Part shown: positions 8,588-17,900 of the stretch, piece after piece | Numbering within the stretch: position 1 is the stretch's first letter | How the letters are laid out: each line of letters begins with the position of its first letter | Assembly (NCBI GenBank): GCA_007131745.1 | Contig: SLPX01000320.1 | Location: 1 to 34,718 of the forward strand | DNA length: 34,718 bases | From: Myxococcales bacterium | GTDB lineage: Bacteria; Myxococcota; Polyangia; HGW-17; SLPX01 | Reading direction: 5' to 3' | Program-made: the position numbers and the translations under genes | The notes under the pieces: model-generated | Databases searched by the model: none | Seen by the model: only the letters and a program-made list of their open reading frames with translations | What the model was told of the DNA's origin: nothing

Positions 8588-8692
8588 ATGAAAAAATCAG
8601 GAAGAGTTTTTATAGATGATTCAAGGAGAAGCACAGGGCTGATGGGCCGCATGAAAGGCGCTGAGGCCTCCAAGGAGGAGATGCAATGCTGA
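8588..8692 (+). CDS. Possible 34-aa small ORF coupled to the tubulin-like gene
   Basis: ATG at 8588 opens a 34-codon ORF (MKKSGRVFIDDSRRSTG at its start, rich in basic residues). It fills the gap between the vWA and tubulin-like genes and ends in TGA at 8690-8692, overlapping the tubulin-like start at 8686. The overlap is of the kind that gives translational coupling, but the ORF has no strong ribosome site of its own. It may be chance or a leader peptide. Confidence 0.25.
   Translation: MKKSGRVFIDDSRRSTGLMGRMKGAEASKEEMQC
8672..8678 (+). promoter_or_regulatory. Ribosome binding site AAGGAGG
   Basis: AAGGAGG lies 7 bases before the ATG at 8686 and decides the start of the tubulin-like gene. 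Confidence 0.7.
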
Positions 8693-11600
8693 TTCAGAAC
8701 ATGAAGATTGCTCCGCACTATTTCGTGGGACTGGGAGGATGCGGGAGCAGGATAGTCAACGAGATAGCCCGCAAGTTCAAGCGGCGTGAGGAAGAATACG
8801 CGCGCTACAAAAATCTCGTGCATTTTTTCGCGGTGGATACCGATATGGCTGATCTTCAGCGTTGCGAAAAGGTGGATGCATGGATCCCCATCTCCAACTT
8901 CGACAAGCCGCAGTACGTAAAGCATTCCTACGGCTTGCTGGGCACCGAGGAAGACAAGTATTTCACCCAGTGGTGGCCTGAGTACTACGAGCCGAGGAAA
9001 ACATCGGGCGCGGGCGCGGGCCAGATAAGGATCGAGTCGCGGATTTCTTTGCATTACACGCTGAAAAATCATCCGCAATACACCCAGACAATCATGAACG
9101 CGGTTCGGCGTTCGTTCGATGTTGGAGAGCGTTTTCGCAATGACAAGAAAGCGCCGACCATACACGTTTATTGTTCGCTTGCCGGGGGAACCGGGTCGGG
9201 TGCGTTTCTGACCATGGCGTATTTTTTGAAGTCTTTGGTCGGGAAACACCGTAAGTCTTTGAGTGTCGGCACCTTCGTGCTTCCTGGGGTGTTCGGCGCC
9301 ATGGGCGTTCCTCACAACCAGTTGCAAAAAATCCAGGCCAACGGGTACGCAGCGTTGTGTGAATTGGAATATCTTCAGAGCGCGGGAGAAGCCGAAGCCG
9401 AGCGGATCCAATTTCACTGGGATCCTCATGGCATTGAAGATACTATTGTAACCGAGAGACCGTTTGACCAGGTCTTCCTGATCGATGACATCGGCGCGCT
9501 GCATGGTGTGATTGCAGACGCCAGGCAAGTCTATCCGCACATAGCGGATTCCGCGTATACAAAGATTTTCTCCGAGGATCCGGACAAGTCGCAGACCATC
9601 ACTGAGCGTGACCAGTCGACTCTGGATAACGACGAGCGGGAAATCGGAGTCAGGGACAGCCAGCATTATACGAAGAGGTACGGATCTTTCGGCGTATCGG
9701 TTCTGACGATTCCGGATGACGACATCCTGGAGTATTGCGCCAATCGTTACGCTATTGAGGCTTTGAACACAGCGTTTGCTCTTCCGGAGGAAGGGGCTTT
9801 CGAGGTAAAGACCTCCATAGATCGCGACAAGCGGGACAGGATTTTTGTGAACGACGTTCAAAGCAGGGCGCGGATGCAAGGAGAGACGGGCCGCATGTAC
9901 TCGTCGGTGCTGGAATGGTGCGACGGCTCGGCCGGATCCAGCGGCGCGGTGGATGTTTACCTGAGAAAACTCGACGATTTGCTCAACGGGTTGAAAAAGC
10001 CGATAGACGAGCTGCCTTCCATGCGTGAAGATTGGTTGCTCGGCATGTCGGGGGATGAGGAATCGGTGCGCGTGGAAGTGAGACGCAGGTATGACAATCG
10101 CAGGAAAAGGCTCAAGGAGGTCAAGGAATCTGTGGACGAATTGGCGGGGAATCTCGCCGGGGAAGTGATCTCAGATGATTACGACCATTCACTCAGTAAG
10201 GCGCTGGCCGGATGCGGCCCCATCCACCAGCGACTTTTTTGTTTGCGCTTGATCACCGCGCTTAGAGAGCGGCAGAAAAAAGCGGAAGAGGAGTTTAATA
10301 CCTCGCAGGCTGGACTGAAGGGGGTCGATGAGACGTTTTGCAAGTATCACGAAGAACTGGTGAGCACGTCCAGGATCAGTCTTGTAGAAAAGGTGACCGG
10401 AAACAAGGATTACGAGCAGGATGCTGTGCCCAAGTTCGTCCGATGGTTCAGAAACACCGTCAAAAAGCAACAGGAGACCTCGTTGTTCAATGACGGCCTC
10501 TTGGATTTTTATGATGACCTTGTACAGGCCCTGACGGTTGAACTGGACAAGGCGTCCGCGCTTTTCGACGACCTCCTGGCGATCCGGGAAAAGCTGGAGA
10601 GCAAGTGCGCCGACCTTCTCAAGTACGGCGTTCCAAGGGAATTCGGGGGCGAGGCGACCGAGCATGTGCTGGACGTTGAAGTCTTTCAGGACTTTCTGGA
10701 TCCCGAGCACTCGCGGATGTGGGATTGGGTGTTCAGTGAAATGGAGACGGTGTCGGATTATCATCCGGAGGAGATTTCCAATTCCATACAAAAAGCCCAG
10801 GCCGAAGCCAAGAGACGGCGTCATGTATCGGACAAGGTTATGGAGGCGCTGGTGGGCCAGGGGCGTAAACTCTGGGAGGAAAGGATCATCGGCCAGGACA
10901 AGCCTTCCGGGCGGGACGAGCTGGGACTCAACGTGATCGACGGTCTGCGCAGGGAAGCCGAGTGGGCGCTTTTCTGGGCGGATGTGAAACGCCGGTACGG
11001 AAACAAGCGGCCGAAGAGATTGCCCGCTGACGAACTGGAAGCCGCGGTGGAAGCGATTGGACAGTCGCGGATAGAGTCGTACATAAATGAAAAGATCGCG
11101 CACGCCTCCAACAAGTGCCAGCCTTTTCTTCAGTTCGACCCTTCGGGAAAGAACATTCCACCCAAGAAGTACGTATGCGTCTACAGGGGCTACCGGGAGG
11201 ATGACGTTTTCAGGCGACGACTGACCTCGATACAGGGTTTCGCGATAAAGGAAGGCGACCTCATGATTACAGGCGATCCCAAGAGGGTGGTGTTTTACTG
11301 GAACGAGGTGGGCCTGCCGGTTTACAAAATCGATTCCATCAACGGCTATGGATCCTCGTATGAAAACGTCAAGACATCGGAGCTCAGCCGGGGCTCGGCA
11401 TACAAGAAGAAGGTTTACTTGGAATCCAAACGGCCGGAAATGGAAAAACAGCGGAGGATGTTCGCTGAAAAGAAAATGCCGGACATCCCGTTGCACACGG
11501 ACAGGAACTGGGAAGGGGTTTTTGACCCTTATATTTACGGGCTGTTTCCAATTACCATGCGCGCCATCCAGGAAAACCGGGCTCGGATCCACTGGGAGGA

Positions 11601-11994
11601 GGAGCGGAAAAAGAGATTGGCTGAAAGAGAAACAAGTGGAGAGGGGATCCGTTTGTTCACCTTGGCCGTATGGTCGGGCGCGGTGAAAAAGACCGATGGA
11701 GGTTACGTAATCAACAACGACGCTCTCAGGGAAACTGACAGGGAACTGGGAAGATGGAGGGACGCTGCAGCGATTGCGTTCGCAGGTGTCAGGGAAGTTG
11801 TACGGGAATGGGTCGAAGAGAGGATAGACGAGTGTTTGCAGGAAGCGGCGAAAAACCGTGACGCATCGTCGCTCGAAAATTACTACAAGCAGCTCAGGAA
11901 TGAGCGAGTGGCAATGGAGGAAAGCGAGATCGAACTCGTGAAAAAGGAGTTGGAGGTTCTGGACGAAGAACTTCGGAAGTTGAAGAATAGCTGA
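8686..11994 (+). CDS. FtsZ/tubulin-like GTPase with long helical C-terminus (Tubulin_2-like)
   Basis: A 1102-aa protein, about three times the length of FtsZ. The N-terminal part carries the tubulin-fold nucleotide loops. T1 is GLGGCGSRIV (15-24). A T3-like AVDTDMADL lies near residue 50. The diagnostic T4 glycine signature is AGGTGSGA (166-173), close to FtsZ GGGTGTGA and tubulin GGTGSG. An FDQVFLIDD strand follows, as in T5/T6. GTP binding is therefore likely. No membrane segment is visible, so it should be cytosolic. The region from about 400 to the end is mostly charged and helical, ending in a Glu/Lys-rich coiled coil, and could mediate partner contact. It matches the architecture of the divergent FtsZ-like families described by Makarova and Koonin (2010) in vWA-linked operons and is not the cell-division FtsZ. 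Assembly into filaments is inferred. Confidence 0.88.
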   Translation: MLIQNMKIAPHYFVGLGGCGSRIVNEIARKFKRREEEYARYKNLVHFFAVDTDMADLQRCEKVDAWIPISNFDKPQYVKHSYGLLGTEEDKYFTQWWPEYYEPRKTSGAGAGQIRIESRISLHYTLKNHPQYTQTIMNAVRRSFDVGERFRNDKKAPTIHVYCSLAGGTGSGAFLTMAYFLKSLVGKHRKSLSVGTFVLPGVFGAMGVPHNQLQKIQANGYAALCELEYLQSAGEAEAERIQFHWDPHGIEDTIVTERPFDQVFLIDDIGALHGVIADARQVYPHIADSAYTKIFSEDPDKSQTITERDQSTLDNDEREIGVRDSQHYTKRYGSFGVSVLTIPDDDILEYCANRYAIEALNTAFALPEEGAFEVKTSIDRDKRDRIFVNDVQSRARMQGETGRMYSSVLEWCDGSAGSSGAVDVYLRKLDDLLNGLKKPIDELPSMREDWLLGMSGDEESVRVEVRRRYDNRRKRLKEVKESVDELAGNLAGEVISDDYDHSLSKALAGCGPIHQRLFCLRLITALRERQKKAEEEFNTSQAGLKGVDETFCKYHEELVSTSRISLVEKVTGNKDYEQDAVPKFVRWFRNTVKKQQETSLFNDGLLDFYDDLVQALTVELDKASALFDDLLAIREKLESKCADLLKYGVPREFGGEATEHVLDVEVFQDFLDPEHSRMWDWVFSEMETVSDYHPEEISNSIQKAQAEAKRRRHVSDKVMEALVGQGRKLWEERIIGQDKPSGRDELGLNVIDGLRREAEWALFWADVKRRYGNKRPKRLPADELEAAVEAIGQSRIESYINEKIAHASNKCQPFLQFDPSGKNIPPKKYVCVYRGYREDDVFRRRLTSIQGFAIKEGDLMITGDPKRVVFYWNEVGLPVYKIDSINGYGSSYENVKTSELSRGSAYKKKVYLESKRPEMEKQRRMFAEKKMPDIPLHTDRNWEGVFDPYIYGLFPITMRAIQENRARIHWEEERKKRLAERETSGEGIRLFTLAVWSGAVKKTDGGYVINNDALRETDRELGRWRDAAAIAFAGVREVVREWVEERIDECLQEAAKNRDASSLENYYKQLRNERVAMEESEIELVKKELEVLDEELRKLKNS

Positions 11995-12015
11995 GCGATT
12001 ACAGAAACCTGATAA

Positions 12016-14907
12016 ATGAGCAACGTTTTCAATCCAACTCTTGTTTTCGGTGTGGGCCGCCTCGGTTGCGAGGCAGTTTCCAGGCTGCGCGATGAATTGC
12101 CCGGTCATGGAAAATCACCGTCTTCCAATTCAGTTTTGGTAGCGTTGGAGTTGGCTGACCCTGAAGCTCTGGCGGAGTCCTTGGAGATAACGGCCCGGGT
12201 TCAAAAGGCCGGGGAGGCACATGTCCATTCGTTGGGGGGATCAAGCGGGGAAAAGACCGGGTTGAAGAATTTCAGCCTTTCCACGGATTGGAATGATGAA
12301 CGAGCGAATGATTTGGCCCTTTTCACATGCGAACATGCGAAGCATCTTTTGAGGCTCGACCATTTCCTGGATTACTCTGAGGCAGGCAGGCTCCTTCCGC
12401 CCAGGTTTTCGGTTTTCGTGGTAGCGGATCTCGGCGAGGAAGAGGTCAGGAAAGTCATCAATCCACTCATCGAGACGGTGGGGCGGACCTTGCTTTCCCG
12501 CTTCAGTCATATATTCAACCCGCGGGGACCGGAGGGGGAGCCCGCCAACTTGGGCATATACCCGGTTTTGATGCTCGGCGGCGTAAGAGATGGTTCGACC
12601 CCCCATCGTCATGAGATCACGGAAGTTTTGGCGGAACTGACCGGTCTGGTCCGGGACAGCAAAAACTGGTGGAACGCTGCGGGTGCGCGGCTGGATGCAT
12701 TGCGACCTTGCATTAGTCGGACCGTGCTGCTCGACGACCAGACCACGAAGTACGTGCTGGATCGATCCGAAATCATATCGTCCATCCTTGGGTTTTTGTC
12801 CGTGGCCATGTTCAGCGGGGATTCGCCCGATGACGCTCGGGACGAAGAGTCCTGGGCTTTGTCGAATTTTCTCCAGGGAAGTGAAGAGGATTGGAATTCC
12901 TCCGCTGTCAGGGAGGATGAACCCCCGGTGTTTGCGACTTTCGGCGTGGCGACTCTGGACGTTTCGCAGGAGGTAGTCACCGGGTACGTGGAGAACAGGC
13001 TTGCTCTTTATATCCTGGAGCGCATGCGCCCCGCGAACCCTGATGATTCTAAGGTAATGACGTTGCGTCATCTCTGGGCGCCTGCAGAAATAGAGGCGAG
13101 ACTCAAGGGATATGGCGCCGGGGAGAGTGCGGCGGAAGCGGACGGAGCGGTTCATCGCTCGGTCGGCGACATGATCGAAAAACGTCTGCGGGATTTGTCG
13201 GATAACCTGAAAAACCTGTGTGAGCCTGTCGAACCATCCGACAGCCCTGAAAGGATCCTGAATAGTAAGTATAGTTGGCCTTGGTTTGAGGAGTTGGCCG
13301 GACGGTACAAGCGCGTCTGCAAAGAACTCGAGATGAGAGACCTTCCGAGGGCGGGTGACGAGGTGGATCGAAGGGGCCTGGCTCTTGGCGGAGAGCGGAT
13401 GAATGAACTCAAGCGGCAGGTCGACGAATGGGTTTGGTCTGAGCCGGCCGGTTGGAATCGCGCCAAGCAGCACTTGCAGGAACTGAGGGTCGAATTGCAG
13501 CGCGAATCCGCGAATTTTGAACTTGAGCCGAATCTTCCAAATCTCCCGGATACGGAACCTGTCAGGAGAGCGGTGATGGAAGTCCGCAATACCGCCAGAA
13601 CCTGGCCCCGGCGTTGGCGAGTGGTTTTCAGCGCGTTTTTCGCTGCTTTTTTACTGACAGCGGTTTTTCATTTCATGCCCAAGTGGCTTTATGTGCGTTT
13701 CGCGTATCAAAATGATGTTTACATACCCGCGGGAGAAGTTGGGGACGATGCTGCACAAGTAAGCTCCATCCCGGATCCACGTTACGATCCTCCGGGATGG
13801 CTCGAGAACCCGATGCTTTTCGAGCTTCCGCCCCATCAAACAGCCGCGCGCCTTGTGCTGAACCGCCCGTATGTTTTCATTTGGCTTTACCTCCTTTTTC
13901 TTTTTTTTATGTGGCTTTATTTTCGCCGGTACTTGAAGAAGCGCAGGGAAGAAATGGAACGCTCTATCCGTTTTCTGAAAAACCGGATCGAGGAACTCGT
14001 CATCGGCATGTCGAATTCGGTGAGGGATTACTTCGGGAAGAGAGTCAAGTTTTCCAGGGATCTCTGGATTCACCGTCTCATGCAACGTATCGAAGATCAG
14101 GCGGGAGAGGAAATCGATCGTCTGAATGTCGTGGACACGGCGCTTCGACAACTGGTTCACAAGTATCGTGAGGCCCAGAAACGTTTGGGCGTAAGGTACA
14201 CCGGGAGAAATGACGAAGTGGAGGACCTTTCCGGGGTACGGACGGCTCTCGGCGACGCTGTGTACAGGAGGCTGCTGGATGCCGACACCCTGGTGGAAAT
14301 ATACCAGGACACAGTGGGCGAGGAGGTCAACAGACTCAAGGATTTCTACGACGAATTAAACGTTGGCGGACCCGGCAGAGACGCTGGGTATCCCGAGTGG
14401 CGGGACAATCCTCCTTTTGTTGACGAAGATGTTTTGGAAGGTTTTCTGAAAAGAGTCACCCTTGAGGCGGGTTCCGACCTGAACGTTTTGGAAAGGTTGT
14501 TGAGGGATCAGGATGACCGTCCGGTCGAAAGGCTGAAGGATGCGGTGAAACTTTTTTTCTCTCAGCTTACAGGGAAATTGAGTCACTCGGTTGAGATGAG
14601 AGCGCCGGCGGGGGCCCGGTCGATCACGCGGCTTTTGTTGCTTCCTTACAACCGGCTCGAAAACTTCGGTGAATTGTTTGCAAAAATGCTCCAGGAGGCG
14701 GGCCTCCAGCAGGCTCTCGGATTGAGAATGCAGCGGATTGGTTCCCGGGACACCGAAAGAGTGCATCTTTTCGTAGGGTATTCCGGGTTGCGTCTGAGTG
14801 ATTTCAGGTGGCTATCGAACACCGGATCCGGGATGGTGAAGAAGCATGGGAAGCTTCCGCCGCGCCTTAATAAAAGTGACCCATCCGTGGAAGGAGATTC
14901 GGAATGA
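12016..14907 (+). CDS. Membrane-tethered second tubulin-like protein
   Basis: A 963-aa protein. The N-terminus has a beta-strand and glycine loop, TLVFGVGRLGCEAVSRL (8-24), that mirrors the T1 loop of the preceding gene. The next 350 residues resemble that protein in general layout. The GGTGSG signature is missing; the nearest glycine cluster is MLGGVRDGS. Nucleotide hydrolysis is therefore doubtful, and this may be a pseudo-tubulin partner. A transmembrane hairpin follows: helix one at about 536-556, a loop of about 60 residues presumably in the periplasm, and helix two at about 619-637. A charged helical domain of about 320 residues lies behind it. The design suggests a membrane receptor that docks the cytosolic tubulin-like protein. 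It starts 21 bp after the previous gene and overlaps the next by 4 bp. Assignment to the tubulin superfamily is inferred from the first loop and gene context and needs structure prediction. Confidence 0.7.
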   Translation: MSNVFNPTLVFGVGRLGCEAVSRLRDELPGHGKSPSSNSVLVALELADPEALAESLEITARVQKAGEAHVHSLGGSSGEKTGLKNFSLSTDWNDERANDLALFTCEHAKHLLRLDHFLDYSEAGRLLPPRFSVFVVADLGEEEVRKVINPLIETVGRTLLSRFSHIFNPRGPEGEPANLGIYPVLMLGGVRDGSTPHRHEITEVLAELTGLVRDSKNWWNAAGARLDALRPCISRTVLLDDQTTKYVLDRSEIISSILGFLSVAMFSGDSPDDARDEESWALSNFLQGSEEDWNSSAVREDEPPVFATFGVATLDVSQEVVTGYVENRLALYILERMRPANPDDSKVMTLRHLWAPAEIEARLKGYGAGESAAEADGAVHRSVGDMIEKRLRDLSDNLKNLCEPVEPSDSPERILNSKYSWPWFEELAGRYKRVCKELEMRDLPRAGDEVDRRGLALGGERMNELKRQVDEWVWSEPAGWNRAKQHLQELRVELQRESANFELEPNLPNLPDTEPVRRAVMEVRNTARTWPRRWRVVFSAFFAAFLLTAVFHFMPKWLYVRFAYQNDVYIPAGEVGDDAAQVSSIPDPRYDPPGWLENPMLFELPPHQTAARLVLNRPYVFIWLYLLFLFFMWLYFRRYLKKRREEMERSIRFLKNRIEELVIGMSNSVRDYFGKRVKFSRDLWIHRLMQRIEDQAGEEIDRLNVVDTALRQLVHKYREAQKRLGVRYTGRNDEVEDLSGVRTALGDAVYRRLLDADTLVEIYQDTVGEEVNRLKDFYDELNVGGPGRDAGYPEWRDNPPFVDEDVLEGFLKRVTLEAGSDLNVLERLLRDQDDRPVERLKDAVKLFFSQLTGKLSHSVEMRAPAGARSITRLLLLPYNRLENFGELFAKMLQEAGLQQALGLRMQRIGSRDTERVHLFVGYSGLRLSDFRWLSNTGSGMVKKHGKLPPRLNKSDPSVEGDSE

Positions 14908-17900
14908 TGTTTTTCACTCTCCTTGCTTCGAGCGCGGATGCAGCAACATGTTTGATGGACAGGTGGCGTGAAGCTCTTTCAGTAGTGGTTTTTGCCGTTT
15001 TGATTTCATTGTTGTGCGGTGTGGTAAGAAGGTCGGCGCGCAAACACATGGAACGTCGGGTGAAGGAGGTGAGCTTTGGGGGGCTTTTTCTTGCGACAAG
15101 TCTTCTGCTCTTCATCTTGTACCTGTTTGCCGCTACCATTGTCCATTTTGTTTCCGGAAAGAGTTTTGAAGCGTTCTTTTTCTCGCTTGCCGGTGTGGGC
15201 TCAATTGCTCCCCAAATGTTGGGTTGCCTCGGATCGGCCGGAACAGACCTTTGGGCTGGAGCTACGCCGCTTTATTTTCCGATTCTCTACGTTTCCCTGC
15301 ATGGTATTTTCATCTTGGTTCTTTTTCTCATGCTCTGGGGGATGGTCGGGTTCCGCAGGGCGTTCGGTCCTGTCAACAAGAATAATGACACCAAAGGTCC
15401 GGGGAAAGCCGGCGGTTTTAATGAGACTGAAGCCGGATTGTTGGCGCCTGTGCTGGGTCCGGTGTTTCAGGCATTCGGTTGCTGGGCCGACCTCCGTTGC
15501 ATCGAGCTGCGCTATGAAAAATATGGAAAAACGCTTTCAATCGTTTTGACTTTTTTCAAGTGGATATGTTTGCCTGCTGCGTTTCTTGGTACCTTGCCCC
15601 CCAGCCTTTGGATCCTGGCTGCTCTCGTTATAAACAACTACAAGAATAATCTAAAAACCCCTCCCGCGGCTGAAGGTGAAAAGAAAGAACAAGCAAAGGA
15701 AGGGTTGAAAGAAGAGGAAGAACAAAAAGCCGTTTCGGTGGCGGACGTGATAAACGCGGTACGGGAGTCGGAAAGCAGTTTCGAGATTCATTCGGTTGGG
15801 GCCGAAGAGAGTTCGCCCGCTCAACTCGCATCCTCGCAACTCCTATCCGAGGGTCCGGCCATGGCCCTGATATCCGAAAAGCTGGGATTCAAAAACTCTC
15901 TCTATGCACACCAGGAAGCGTGCGCGTCCCATTTGAGGAACAGGGAGAGTGTTCTCCTGGCGACCGCGCCGCTTTCGGGGCGGACTACCATAGCGGATCT
16001 GTTGGCCCTGGACAGGGTGCTTACCTTCGGCGAATCGGTTTTGTATATTTGTCCGACCAAATCGGATGCAGCGCTGAGGCACGAAACGTTCAAAAAAATT
16101 GCGTGCAAAGCGAACTGGGATTGGAACCTGTATTATTACGACCTGGCCAACGAGGGATCGAAGCGGTTGGAGCTGCAGATGAGACAGCCCCACGTGTTGT
16201 TTTTGACTTTTGAAGATCTCCACGAACAACTACTGCCCAACGCGCGTGACTGGGAGTTCTTTTTGCGCAGCCTGGGGCTTGTAATTGCTCTTTCCATAGA
16301 TCTCTACACCGGTGCGGCCGGAGCCAATCTCTACAGGCTTTCCCGCAGGTTCGCCCGAGTGGTGAAAAGGTACGGGGCCGAGCCCTTATATTTTGCAACT
16401 GCTGTCCCGTATAGCGGTGACATCAGGGCGTTCGCTGAAAGGTTGCTCGGAGTCGGGCTTGTATACGTTGGGCCGGGAACCGACACGGCTCCCGGGCCGG
16501 GCAGGGAAATCCTTACTTGCCGCCCGCTTCCATGCACGGACAACGTTGTATCGGCCGGGGATGACATTCCTGTTGCAGTAGCAATCGCCGGAAAGGTGAT
16601 CGGCCTTGGATACAGGGCCGAACTGTTCGGATTTGAAAACGTGCTTACACGGGATGAAATGGATCGTCTCGGAGAAGTGCTTCTGGAGCACGGCAGCGCG
16701 ATTTTTCGCAGTGAAAAAACCGGTGTCGCCGCGGGAGCCGGGGCCAGCGCTCCAGGACGAAAGGCCGAAGTGGTCATCGCCAGGGCAGGGGCCGATTCGG
16801 CCGGGTTGATGCTGGAACTGACCCGTCATTTCGGAGCCGACCTGGTGGAGGTTTCAAAAAAGCTGAAGACCAGAGGTGTTTTGAAGAGTGATTCCGAGCC
16901 GGGGGCAAAGGGATTCAGTGCAATGGATACTGTGCTGGGTTTGGATCGGGATATGTTTGAACATTCCGATGGTACAACCCGGGAAAAAGGGTCAGCGCAC
17001 ACCTCGGAAGCTGTATCTGAAAAAGACGCCATGGAAGAGAATTCCGAGGAAAAAAATGATTTCAGCGAAGAGCTTTTCGTGGATAGCGAAGTACTCGGGG
17101 AAACGGCCCCTACGGAAGACGTTCACTTCAGTGAGGCAACGGCCGCGACCATCATACTGCCGGACGAAGATGTTTTCGTGAATCTTCTTTTGAGCAGGGA
17201 TCTCATCGGTGTTGAAAATAAGCATCCATACCTGCGTTTGGGTTGTGAATCGGTTACAAACCCCGAAAACGAGTTCGCCAGAAGGAAAAATCTCCTTTGC
17301 GCGATGGCGGAAGCTTCTTGGAGCAGAGATGAACTCTACTACGAATTCGGCCGTGACCTTGTCAACGAGGAGCTTGAATCCATGGACGCGGATGGTCGCC
17401 TTCTCTCTTCAGCCAGAAGAGAGATTGACGAAAGCACCGGAGCGGCTCGGGTCGTAGAGTACCTTCATTATGTCGGGCATCCACTTCCGCACAAAACAAC
17501 ATCAATGAAAAACGTGACCCCCGACCATCTGGTCGTCATGGATCGGCATACACGGATGGAACTTGCAACAGTGGACCGGGTCAGGGGATTGTCGGACATG
17601 TATCCCGGCAGGGTTTTTCATTCCGGATCGAGACGTTACAGGGTCTGTAATCCCGAAGACCAGGTTGGGTTCGACGATGGATTCATTTACGCGGATCCCC
17701 ATGAGCGACGAGTGGTTACAGCGAAGATCCGTGAACTGGTTTTTGAGCCGGCGTCTATGGAACGAAGAAAGCGGAAGCGTCGCCGAGAGGATCGCTGGCC
17801 CGGATACGAAGAAATCCGCAGATCCAGGATGAGCTCCTCGGACGGGAGCCTATCCGCAGAAATGGGCGGGAAGGAGGATGAGCTTCAAGCTGCAGATTTC

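Noticed and set aside
8521..9879. Minus-strand 452-codon frame across the tubulin-like start
   Set aside because: Antisense shadow of a gene with clear GTPase motifs; the composition is not protein-like.
10189..12108. Minus-strand 639-codon frame opposite the tubulin-like gene
   Set aside because: It runs across the boundary of two well-supported plus-strand genes and shows no family motif.
12241..13473. Minus-strand 410-codon frame
   Set aside because: A long antisense frame caused by codon bias of the plus-strand gene; no ribosome site or recognisable domain.
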